The notes beneath the pieces were generated by a model that was not told the origin of the DNA, searched no databases, and worked only from the letters and a program-made list of their open reading frames with translations. From positions 2,033,001-2,097,000 of the forward strand of contig NZ_CP082966.1 of NCBI RefSeq assembly GCF_019968605.1: 64,000 nucleotides of DNA, written 5' to 3'. Numbering within the stretch: the stretch's first letter is position 1; every line of letters starts with the position of its first letter. The DNA is from Polaribacter litorisediminis. Lineage in GTDB: Bacteria; Bacteroidota; Bacteroidia; Flavobacteriales; Flavobacteriaceae. Positions 15,961-24,805 of this stretch are shown here, piece by piece. Made by a program: the position numbers and the translations under genes.

Positions 15961-18900
15961 TTAGTTCAATATGTCTATTATTTCCACAATATTTTCACTA
16001 TTAACTATTCTAACTTTATCTCCCTTTTCTTTATTCATTATTGATATTGCTAAACGCGATTTATAATTAATATTTTGTATTTCGTTTGTGTTATTACCTG
16101 ATTGATATTCAGTTATTTGTATCTTAAATTCCTTTTTAAACCCTAAATACTTTAGTTTAACTATACTATTTAAGGTAATCTTTTTATCAAATAAGTTTGT
16201 TTGTATTGTTGTGTTTTTTTTTGAAGTATTATCTATTTCTTTTTCGTCATAATTAAAATTATCCTGATTATCGGGAATAACAAGAGGCCCAGTTAATAAT
16301 CTTTTCTGTAATTCTTTTAATGCATGTAATGACCTTAAATCATTAATCTTATTTGCTTCAAAAGATGATTTTATAAGCTTTATTAGCATGAGACGTTCAT
16401 TAAATGTTTTATTTTTATATATTTCCTCTATGTTTTTAATATCCTTTGCACCTAAACTATTTTTTCTCACAAGAACTGAAACTAGTAACTTGTGAGAATC
16501 TTGTATTTTTGTTGTCGATTTGATTGTTGCTATTTTATCATTTTTTTCTTTTTTATTTGACTTTAGAGATTTCTCAGATTTAATAATTAATTCATTTTCT
16601 AAAGTTGAAATATTTTGCTTCTTTTCTTGAAACGAGATTACTTTATCTTTTATCGTATTTTTCTCGATAAAATTTACCATTTTTTCAATCTCATTACTTG
16701 GGCTCCGTTTATATGCTGAATATAATATTCTATAAACTTTCCAACCAACACGTTCCAGAAATTCTTGTCTTTCTACATCATAAGCAACATCTTCTGGTAA
16801 TGAATGAAATGGATCTCCATCACATTCAATTGCAACCATTTTACCATTATTAGAAACCACAAGGTCAAGTTTGAAATTTACATATGTTTCTTTTTGAGAA
16901 TGATGATTATAAAACCTTTCGTCTTCTTTTACTTTATATTGAGGTTGAATATATTTATAACCTTTATCTATAAGATTGCTTGTAATATCATATTCAAACC
17001 AACTGTCAAATGGTTTGGGAATATTATTTAAGTTTCTATCACTATCACTTTCAGGTAAATCGAAAGGTTTAAGTTTTTTTGTTTCATTATAAAAGAAACT
17101 AATAATTTTTAACCTAAAATCATTAATTCTTAAATCTTCAGATTTAACAGAATGAAATAATATCATTTGTTCTTTCGCTCTACTTAATGCAACATTTATC
17201 TTTTTGAAATCATCTTTTAATTTTCCGTCATCGACTATCGACCTTGGTTTTGGGTTGTTGTTCGATCTTATCTTCTCAGAGTCTAAAGCAACACCTAATG
17301 AAACTAGCATTACATCTCTTTCATCTCCTTGAAATTTTGGAGAATCTTCAATAATTAATTTTATCTTTTCAAGTTTATCCCTGCCAAATAATTCAGATAA
17401 ATCTTCTTTTATATCTTTTAGTTTTTCGGTATGCTTTGTTAAACCTAAACTGACAACTCCAATTGATTTATTTTGGTAAATTGGATTCTTAATAATTTCA
17501 ATTAAATGGTTTTTAATAGATTCTATTTCGTTATAAACAATTTTATCTTCAAGAAAACTGTTTTTTACAAAAACGGCTTTTATAGGTTCTAATCTGTTTT
17601 CGGTATTAATTTGCTTTAAAGGTTTTAATGAATTATCATAAAAATGATATTTTGAAAACTCAATGATTTCTGATACGCACCTAAAATGTTCTTTTAGAGT
17701 CAAATTTGATGCGCCCGCTACCATTTTGGATAATGTAAATAAACTATTATCACTTCTTATTTGTATTATATCGTCTCCTAAAAATTCCAAATATTTATTT
17801 TTTATTGATTGGAAATCATTATCATTTGCACCCGTTAAAGCACTTGGAGAAGTTTGTTTGTCATCTCCAACAATAATCATATTCTTAGCATAATAACCTA
17901 AAATCAAACTATTAAAATCAAGTTGACTTGCTTCATCTACAATTATACAATCAAAAATTTCTGGTTCAGTTCCTACAGAATTTAAAACGTCATTAAATTT
18001 CATTACCCAACAGGAAAGTTTATTGCTAATTTTCGTACTGTTTTTTCTCGCTAAAATTTGAAACTTAACTTTATCTCTTATTACTCTACTTCCTTGATAT
18101 AAATTGTTTTGATATTCAACTAATAAATTTATAAAACTATCAATTTCATTAGGGTTGAAATTGTTTTTAAAATTACCTTTTGCCAAATCAAATAATATTT
18201 CACATTTTAGTTCATAAATTTTATTATTTATTTGACGTAATTTTTCTTTTGTTTTTTGTAAATCTATAATCTCATTTTTTGAAAAATAATTATTTGCGTG
18301 AGCAAATTCTATATTTTCTTTTGTAATATATTCGGAAGGAATATCTTTTATTTTATTAAGCGTTTTGGGCAATATTTCTGTTAAATAAAGTAGCGATTTA
18401 TTAAATTTTTGCTCTTTACTTATTTGTAAAGACGTATCCTCTAATTTTGTTTGAAGTCCTTTAAATACTGCGGTTTCTGAAATGTTTTCAATAGGAATAA
18501 ATGCTCTGAAATCATTAAGTAGTTTGGAATTTAGTAATGTGTTTGATATTTCTTTTAGTTCGAATAAATCATTTTTTACACTTGTTTCTAACTGCTTTAA
18601 TTTTTCTAAATCTTCTTTATAAAAAATTGAAGTATCGTAAATTTTCTCAATATTTGAAATCTCAATATCAAATATTTCAGAAAAATTAATAATGTCTTTG
18701 TTGTTTTGTAATATGTAAACAAGTGTGTAATTTCGTTCTACTTGTTCAATTACATTATTTAATAATTGGTTTTTACTTGATAAATTAGAGTCTTCATCAA
18801 TTGCGATGTTAAAACCTGCTTTTGAAATGTTGTTTAACTCTGAATGTATTTTTAGAATATCCTTAATGTAAATTTTCAATTGTTTTAATGATGTTTTATT

Positions 18901-21048
18901 ATCACAATTTCTGGAATTAAGTACAATGTTTTCTAAATAATTTACTTGCTTATATTTTCCTTTGAATTTATTTAAAAACCCTACTTTTTCTTTGTCATTT
19001 TCAATTTGAGCCAAATAAGATTCAATATCTCTTAAATACTTCGAAGCATTTTCTGTAATGTCCGAGAATTTTAAATTAGAGGTACAGTCTTCAAAATCTT
19101 CATTGCTTAAATTTATTTTATTTTTTAATTGATTTATCTGATGGTAACTATTAATTACGATATCAGAATTACTGTATTTTTCAGTTATTTGAATAATAGA
19201 GTTTAAGTCTATTTGAAGCAGTTTAGATTTTAAAAAATCATTAATTTTTAAATGTTTTTTAAGTTCCTCAATTTGGTTTTTTGAGTTTAAAAAATTATTA
19301 AAATTGAAATTATTAATTTTATTAGAAATTAAAATTAAGTCAATATCTACATTTTTTAAGATTGAATTTTCGTAGTTCGATAGTTTTATGTATTCATCTA
19401 TGATACTTTTTAATTTGCTAAAGTTATTAATCTGTTCTAACGAAATTTCATCTTTTAGCCAATTCCAATTTTCACAATTTTTAGATTGTAATTTATCCCA
19501 CAGTTTATAACTTCTTAAGCCCTTAAAACTATCGTTTAAAGAAATCTCGTTGTATTCCTTTTCTAAAACTTGATGTATTTCCGATTTAAATTGTAAGTAT
19601 TCTCCTTTTAAAATATTTAAAATAGAAATTTTCTTTTCAATATTAAGATGAAAATCATCTATAAGAATTGAACGAATATTATTGATGCTTTTTTCGAGAG
19701 AAAACCTTGTTTTATCAATTTCTAATTGAATTTTCGTAAAAACTAAATCATCAAATGTTGGAGGGATTTTGTCTAATAAAGATTCTAATGCTTTATCAGT
19801 TTGTGCAGTAACTAACACTCTTTTTCCTTGAGCAAGTAATGAGCATAAAATATTTACAATAGTATGTGATTTCCCTGTTCCTGGAGGTCCTGTAACGACA
19901 GTTATTCTGTTTTTTAAATAATTGTCGTAAATCTGTTTTTGTTCTTTATTGTAAGGTAGAGGGAAGAAAACTGAAAAATCTTGATCTGGATTTAAGTTTG
20001 AATTATTTTCTTTATGCTCTTCATATAATTCATCAATAAAATAATTTGGTTTTATGTATGAATTTGTATGTTCATTTTCAGGATTCCTAATTAGTAGGTT
20101 AAATAATTCCGCATCATTTTCTTGATTTTCATTTTTATCAATTATTCCTTTAGTAAGTTTATCGAAAAATCTTGGTTTTTGTCTTTTTATATTTATTGAT
20201 GGCGAAAAAGAAAATTTAAACGAATCAACATTTACAGTATCAGATAAAGGTTTTAATATGGAGTTTTCAAATGTTGAGTTGTCGGATATTTGCTGTAAAT
20301 TTTTAGAAATTATTTCTTTAAAACGGTCTTCATAAATATATTGAAATCCATTAGTATCAACTTCTTCGTCAAATCTATCTACAATATTGTTTAAAATACT
20401 TTTTTCAATAGGAGTGCTATTTAAAAAGAAAAAGTCTGCATAAGGTTTGTCAATATCTGAAAATGATAAATTTATTTTATTAGATATTGCTAATTCGATC
20501 TTTAAAGGAAAATGAAATAGATGCTGGTTTGTTTTTGAAATGCTATTTATTTTTCCTCTTCCTTGTTTTGAATATTGAATTAACCCAACACTTAAAACAA
20601 TTTCTATATTTGAATCATTTTTTATGTCGTTAAATGCTCGGTATAGTTTAGAATATATTGCTTTATTACTTATGAAAGTTTGAATTTTTTTATTCTCCTC
20701 TATTCCCGCATTTGAATTTTTAAATGCAATTAAGTCGTTTTCATTTTCGCTTTCAAATTTGTTTTTTGCATCATTAAACTCAATTTTGTCTGAAAATTCA
20801 AATGGAATATTTACTGGTGGTTTTAAAGGTTTGTCAAGCGAAAAAATGATTGATTTGGTATTGTCTGATTCTCCAACAAATAATTCGGTAAGTGCTGTTT
20901 CGCAAAGATTTTCATTTATTAGTTTTTGAATGTCGTCAATCCAAATAAAACTTGGCGCAACCGTTTTTGCGAATATATTTTTCACTCCACGCTCCAATAG
21001 TTTTTTGTACTCTTGTAAAAATGTAACGTAGTTATTTAATATATTCAT
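15961..21048 (-). CDS. SF1 helicase - Vsr-type nuclease - GreA/B-like fusion protein
   Basis: A 1695-residue protein. Residues 1-350 have no recognised domain. Walker A is VVTGPPGTGKSHT (384-396). About 600 helical residues are inserted before Walker B IIVDEASQLD (1035-1044). Motif III is VGDDKQTSP (1060-1068), then FQGDERDVMLVSLG (1239-1252) and motif VI INVALSRAKEQM (1284-1295), as in UPF1-like SF1 helicases. Residues ~1345-1465 form a Vsr/DUF559-type PD-(D/E)XK nuclease (LDLVV with D1395; VAIECDGDPFH with E1408; RQEFLERVGWKVYRI). The last ~70 residues (ITLNSIVKLKYLG...KGDKVRI) resemble the GreA/GreB C-terminal domain. It stands alone, and its AT-richness looks higher than its neighbours'. 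Related helicase-Vsr single proteins (Hhe type) are anti-phage candidates; defence is an inference. Confidence 0.85.
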   Translation of the reverse strand: MNILNNYVTFLQEYKKLLERGVKNIFAKTVAPSFIWIDDIQKLINENLCETALTELFVGESDNTKSIIFSLDKPLKPPVNIPFEFSDKIEFNDAKNKFESENENDLIAFKNSNAGIEENKKIQTFISNKAIYSKLYRAFNDIKNDSNIEIVLSVGLIQYSKQGRGKINSISKTNQHLFHFPLKIELAISNKINLSFSDIDKPYADFFFLNSTPIEKSILNNIVDRFDEEVDTNGFQYIYEDRFKEIISKNLQQISDNSTFENSILKPLSDTVNVDSFKFSFSPSINIKRQKPRFFDKLTKGIIDKNENQENDAELFNLLIRNPENEHTNSYIKPNYFIDELYEEHKENNSNLNPDQDFSVFFPLPYNKEQKQIYDNYLKNRITVVTGPPGTGKSHTIVNILCSLLAQGKRVLVTAQTDKALESLLDKIPPTFDDLVFTKIQLEIDKTRFSLEKSINNIRSILIDDFHLNIEKKISILNILKGEYLQFKSEIHQVLEKEYNEISLNDSFKGLRSYKLWDKLQSKNCENWNWLKDEISLEQINNFSKLKSIIDEYIKLSNYENSILKNVDIDLILISNKINNFNFNNFLNSKNQIEELKKHLKINDFLKSKLLQIDLNSIIQITEKYSNSDIVINSYHQINQLKNKINLSNEDFEDCTSNLKFSDITENASKYLRDIESYLAQIENDKEKVGFLNKFKGKYKQVNYLENIVLNSRNCDNKTSLKQLKIYIKDILKIHSELNNISKAGFNIAIDEDSNLSSKNQLLNNVIEQVERNYTLVYILQNNKDIINFSEIFDIEISNIEKIYDTSIFYKEDLEKLKQLETSVKNDLFELKEISNTLLNSKLLNDFRAFIPIENISETAVFKGLQTKLEDTSLQISKEQKFNKSLLYLTEILPKTLNKIKDIPSEYITKENIEFAHANNYFSKNEIIDLQKTKEKLRQINNKIYELKCEILFDLAKGNFKNNFNPNEIDSFINLLVEYQNNLYQGSRVIRDKVKFQILARKNSTKISNKLSCWVMKFNDVLNSVGTEPEIFDCIIVDEASQLDFNSLILGYYAKNMIIVGDDKQTSPSALTGANDNDFQSIKNKYLEFLGDDIIQIRSDNSLFTLSKMVAGASNLTLKEHFRCVSEIIEFSKYHFYDNSLKPLKQINTENRLEPIKAVFVKNSFLEDKIVYNEIESIKNHLIEIIKNPIYQNKSIGVVSLGLTKHTEKLKDIKEDLSELFGRDKLEKIKLIIEDSPKFQGDERDVMLVSLGVALDSEKIRSNNNPKPRSIVDDGKLKDDFKKINVALSRAKEQMILFHSVKSEDLRINDFRLKIISFFYNETKKLKPFDLPESDSDRNLNNIPKPFDSWFEYDITSNLIDKGYKYIQPQYKVKEDERFYNHHSQKETYVNFKLDLVVSNNGKMVAIECDGDPFHSLPEDVAYDVERQEFLERVGWKVYRILYSAYKRSPSNEIEKMVNFIEKNTIKDKVISFQEKKQNISTLENELIIKSEKSLKSNKKEKNDKIATIKSTTKIQDSHKLLVSVLVRKNSLGAKDIKNIEEIYKNKTFNERLMLIKLIKSSFEANKINDLRSLHALKELQKRLLTGPLVIPDNQDNFNYDEKEIDNTSKKNTTIQTNLFDKKITLNSIVKLKYLGFKKEFKIQITEYQSGNNTNEIQNINYKSRLAISIMNKEKGDKVRIVNSENIVEIIDILN

Positions 21049-21279
21049 CTAATTTTTTTGCTTTTTTCTGAAACTTAGAGGGTAGATAGTCTCAAATATG
21101 TATCCTTTTAATGATATCTATTCTAAAATAACGAAGTTCGGCTATTTAAACGAAAAAATCAAGAAGAAAAACACCCTTTATCCATCCTCACTTTCTACAA
21201 CAATATAGTTTTCAATATCCATTAATATAAGCTAATTTGCACCTATCAAATTTTCAATCACTAACAATCTATATTCATC

Positions 21280-22485
21280 ATGAAATCAGCAAAAACCTTA
21301 CAACAAGCTTTCACACTACCTTGTGGAGTTACCATTCCGAATAGAATTGTAAAATCTGCGATGAGTGAAAACAATGCTGATAAAGGAGGAAAACCTTCTA
21401 AACGCATTGTACAACTCTATAAAACTTGGGGCGAAGGTGGTACAGGAATTTTGATTTCTGGAAATGTAATGATGGATAGCAAAGCATTAAATGAGCCAAG
21501 AAATGTGGTTGTGGAAGACGAAAAACACATGGCAGAACTTAAAGAATGGGCCGAAGTTGCACAAAGACATGGAAGCCATCTTTGGATGCAAATTAATCAT
21601 CCAGGAAGACAATCGCCTAAATTTAATAAAGATGTCGTAAGTGCTTCAGATGTTCAATTGCCTATGAAATCTATGTTTCCAAAGCCACGTCCTATGACGG
21701 AAGATGAAATATGGAAAGCCATAGATGGTTTTGGTAATTGTGCATTGATTGCTAAAAAAGCAGGTTGGAAAGGGGTGCAAATTCATGGCGCTCATGGGTA
21801 TTTGGTCAGTCAATTTTTGTCTACCCTTACAAATTTACGAACAGATCAATGGGGCGGTTCTTTAGAAAACAGAGCTCGATTTGCTATAGAAATCTATAGA
21901 AATATACGGACGAAAGTTGGCCCTAGTTTTCCTATCGGAATTAAAATTAACTCTGCAGACTTTCAACGAGGAGCCTTCACAGAGGAAGAATCGCTAGAAG
22001 TTATTGATATGCTTTCTGCTGAAGGAATGGATCTGATAGAAGTTTCTGGTGGCACGTATGAAAAAGCTGCGATGATGGGTGCAGGCAAAAAAATAAAGGA
22101 AAGTACACAAAAAAGAGAAGCCTATTTTGCAGATTTTATTGTAAAAGCAAGAGCAAGAACAAAAGCTCCGCTATTATTAACTGGAGGTTTTAGAACTGTA
22201 GCTATTATGGCAAAAGCAATTGAAAATAACGAGCTAGATTTTGTTGGTTTAGCACGTCCGTTTGCGGTGTTTCCTCATCTTTCTAAAGAGTTTTTTGAAG
22301 GAACAAGAACAGAAGTTCATATTCCAGCTGTAAAAACAGGTTTAAAATTTATTGATAAAATGGGGTTCTTAGACATTGCTTATTTTTCTCAACAAATGAA
22401 AATAATGGGTAAAGGTAATTTACCAAATCCTGCATTAAGTGTTTGGTCTGTTTTATTTAACTTTATAAGACATACTGTGTTTTAA
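21280..22485 (+). CDS. NADH:flavin oxidoreductase, Old Yellow Enzyme family
   Basis: A 401-residue FMN-dependent TIM-barrel oxidoreductase. FTLPCGVTIPNRIVKSAMSE begins the barrel, LWMQINHPGRQ contributes the flavin-side segment, and GVQIHGAHGYLVSQFLS then NLRTDQWGGSLENRARF is the family signature. LLLTGGFRT and DFVGLARPF form the phosphate-binding end. It lacks the extra Fe-S and FAD domains of 2,4-dienoyl-CoA reductase, so it is a short-type ene-reductase. Substrate unknown. It is convergent with crtY, 26 bases away. Confidence 0.88.
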   Translation: MKSAKTLQQAFTLPCGVTIPNRIVKSAMSENNADKGGKPSKRIVQLYKTWGEGGTGILISGNVMMDSKALNEPRNVVVEDEKHMAELKEWAEVAQRHGSHLWMQINHPGRQSPKFNKDVVSASDVQLPMKSMFPKPRPMTEDEIWKAIDGFGNCALIAKKAGWKGVQIHGAHGYLVSQFLSTLTNLRTDQWGGSLENRARFAIEIYRNIRTKVGPSFPIGIKINSADFQRGAFTEEESLEVIDMLSAEGMDLIEVSGGTYEKAAMMGAGKKIKESTQKREAYFADFIVKARARTKAPLLLTGGFRTVAIMAKAIENNELDFVGLARPFAVFPHLSKEFFEGTRTEVHIPAVKTGLKFIDKMGFLDIAYFSQQMKIMGKGNLPNPALSVWSVLFNFIRHTVF

Positions 22486-22511
22486 ATTCTATTATCAAAT
22501 CTAAAAGTAGT

Positions 22512-23651
22512 CTAAAAAATCCGTCTTAAAATGGCGCTCATAAATTTTTTAGTAGGCATTTTTAGCATCAGTTCTACATCTTGGTAAAAACATGTTTCCT
22601 CATCTAAAAATTTAAAAATAGTTTGAACCGGTAACCTTTTAAAAAGTTGTGAAAATAAAGATGCTCCTAAATAATTCTTTTGGTGTAAAATATCTAACAA
22701 TAATAAATCGTAATACCAAAATTTAGTGACTTTATGGAATTTTGGAAGAGGTTTGTGTTCCTTTAAATGATTGATAAGATTGGTAGTTTTTTTTATTGTA
22801 TTTTTAAACGTAAACCCTGTGCTTGCTTTAGACCAGCCTCCTGCCGTGCCGATATGAATTATATTTTTTGAATTTTTTTCCCAAAACTTATAGCAGGTCA
22901 TAGGGATAGACCCTTTCTCCTTTTCTACAATTTCATACTCAATAATATTTTTTTGTTTTAGGTATTTTTCAATTTCTGATTTGTAAACATCATACGCCAA
23001 TAGATCTTTTGAAAACAAGGTATATTCAAACAAAGCTTCTTTTTTACTCGTTGGTAAAATATACATAAAACGGGTATTTCCTTTTTGATCCACGGTAAAA
23101 TCCATGAAAGTTGCAGCGGTATCGTCAAAAGAATTTATTTTTGTTCGGATAAAAAATCCAACAAAATGTTGTTGTAAAACAGGATATTGAGTTTGTCTTT
23201 TATAGGCATCATCAAAAAGAATACTATTAAGCAACGTCCTTGTTTTAAAAACTTGGTTTTCTGTAATTACTTCCGCCTCAGCATGGAGCTGTTTGATCTC
23301 TAAAACCGTTTCCTTCTGAAAACTAATATTTGATTTTTGGTCTAAAACATTCCAAATTTTTGAGTAAAAATCTTTGCTCCGAATCATTTTATAGGAGTAT
23401 GGGGCAATATTTTCTTCAGATGTGTAAAAATCACTTTTAAAGATAATTTTATCCCAAGATGTATTCAAAATATCATCCCATTCACCTTCTTTTTGCTCCC
23501 AATAACACCAAGTTCTATCGTTCGTGTTTTTCTTCTCTTTGTCTACAATCAATATTTTCTTATCATCAAAAAAAGTATCTTTAGACATTTTGTAGGCCAT
23601 CATTAGTCCAGATGCTCCGCCGCCTACAATTATAAAATCGTAACTATTCAT
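22512..23651 (-). CDS. crtY: lycopene beta-cyclase
   Basis: A 379-residue FAD-binding cyclase. The N-terminal dinucleotide motif is FIIVGGGASGLMMAYKM, and NDRTWCYWE near residue 43 is a lycopene-cyclase signature. IHIGTAGGWSKASTGFTFKNT in the C-terminal half is the second conserved block. It should convert lycopene to beta-carotene. It belongs to the crtI-crtB cluster on the same strand but is separated from crtB by 308 bases, the position where crtZ is often found in flavobacteria. Confidence 0.92.
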   Translation of the reverse strand: MNSYDFIIVGGGASGLMMAYKMSKDTFFDDKKILIVDKEKKNTNDRTWCYWEQKEGEWDDILNTSWDKIIFKSDFYTSEENIAPYSYKMIRSKDFYSKIWNVLDQKSNISFQKETVLEIKQLHAEAEVITENQVFKTRTLLNSILFDDAYKRQTQYPVLQQHFVGFFIRTKINSFDDTAATFMDFTVDQKGNTRFMYILPTSKKEALFEYTLFSKDLLAYDVYKSEIEKYLKQKNIIEYEIVEKEKGSIPMTCYKFWEKNSKNIIHIGTAGGWSKASTGFTFKNTIKKTTNLINHLKEHKPLPKFHKVTKFWYYDLLLLDILHQKNYLGASLFSQLFKRLPVQTIFKFLDEETCFYQDVELMLKMPTKKFMSAILRRIF

Positions 23652-23959
23652 AAAGCTATTAAAAAGAATAATTTATTCATAAACGATCAATTGAAGTACT
23701 ATTTTATTTCAAGAATTTTTAACTTAAATTACATTAAAAATAGGCTGATTTAAAAATAGCTATATTGTTTATTTTGACGAATTTACACATAAAATTAACA
23801 GTCACCATGCAAAGCGAAAAAATAAAAGGAACATTATTGAGTACAACGAAGCCATCTCATAAGTATAGGTATTCTGAGCTATAAAATACAATGAAATAAT
23901 TCTACTATTTTAATTAAAAATTTTGAAGCTCCTTAATAAAATTGAATTTAGCAATAAAT
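23652..23959. other. 308-base gap in the carotenoid cluster
   Basis: No minus-strand gene is present between crtB and crtY. A hydroxylase gene would need about 450 bases, so it does not fit. On the plus strand a 25-codon ORF (23807-23884, MQSEKIKGTLL...) is open but has no recognisable features, and I do not call it a gene. The region must provide a promoter for crtY. I see no clear remnant of crtZ. Confidence 0.5.
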
Positions 23960-24802
23960 TTAAATAATATTTAATTTATACTTTACATAACTTCTTGCTA
24001 ATAAGTTAATTTTCATAGGGTCAGAAATACGAATTCTTGTATCCATAATTTTTTCTGAAGGTACTTTACTCAACTTTTTTAACAATCTTCTATAATATCG
24101 ATACGCCATATAAACTCCGAATTTGGCTTCAACTGGCAACTTTAAAATGCCGTTATTGTATGCATAATCAAAATCAGCTTCTATCTCATCAATGATACAT
24201 TGTTTTGATTCTTTATTTAATTTTCCCAAATCTATATTCGGAAAGTACGAACGGTTTAAGAGTTCAAAATCATCTTTTAAATCCCTTAAAAAATTTACTT
24301 TCTGAAAGGCAGAACCCAAACGCATTGCTGCCTGTTTTAAATCCTCGAACATTTTATCATCACCATTTACAAATACTTTTAAACACATTAGGCCTACAAC
24401 ATCTGCAGAGCCATAGATATATTCATCATATTCTTCTTTGGTTGCATACTGTGTTTTGTGTAAATCAGCTTTCATACTTTTTAAGAAAGCTTGCACCATA
24501 TGATCTGGAATATTATAGCGATGTACTGTTTGTTGAAAAGAGTTTAAAATAGGATTTAAACTAATTTTTTGTTCCATTGCAAAGTAATAATCACGCTCAA
24601 AATGCGCCATCAATGCTTCTTTATCAAAATCATGAAACGTATCTACAATTTCATCTGCAAAACGAACAAAACCATATATATTATAAATATCCGTCCTTAT
24701 TTTTGGCGATAAAGTATTGACAGCCATAGAAAAAGAAGTACTATATTTTTTAGTAACTAATTCACTACAACTATTAGAAACGCTGTCAAATAATTCTTTC
24801 AT
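23960..24802 (-). CDS. crtB: phytoene synthase
   Basis: A 280-residue squalene/phytoene synthase that condenses two geranylgeranyl diphosphates. The first aspartate-rich motif is FVRFADEIVDTFHDFD (about residues 46-61), and the second is NFLRDLKDDFELLNRSYFP (about 170-188). YKLYCYGSADVVGLM-type sequence appears as YIYGSADVVGLMCLKVF. It starts 3 bases after the crtI stop, so the two genes are one transcript, crtI first. Confidence 0.93.
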   Translation of the reverse strand: MKELFDSVSNSCSELVTKKYSTSFSMAVNTLSPKIRTDIYNIYGFVRFADEIVDTFHDFDKEALMAHFERDYYFAMEQKISLNPILNSFQQTVHRYNIPDHMVQAFLKSMKADLHKTQYATKEEYDEYIYGSADVVGLMCLKVFVNGDDKMFEDLKQAAMRLGSAFQKVNFLRDLKDDFELLNRSYFPNIDLGKLNKESKQCIIDEIEADFDYAYNNGILKLPVEAKFGVYMAYRYYRRLLKKLSKVPSEKIMDTRIRISDPMKINLLARSYVKYKLNII

Positions 24803-24805
24803 ATC

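Noticed and set aside
15961..21048. Helicase-nuclease as part of a larger multi-gene defence island
   Set aside because: No methyltransferase, toxin, second defence gene, integrase or tRNA lies next to it; only a single-gene system can be supported.
23807..23884. 25-codon plus-strand ORF in the crt gap
   Set aside because: Too short and without recognisable features or a clear start signal; mentioned only as an open frame.
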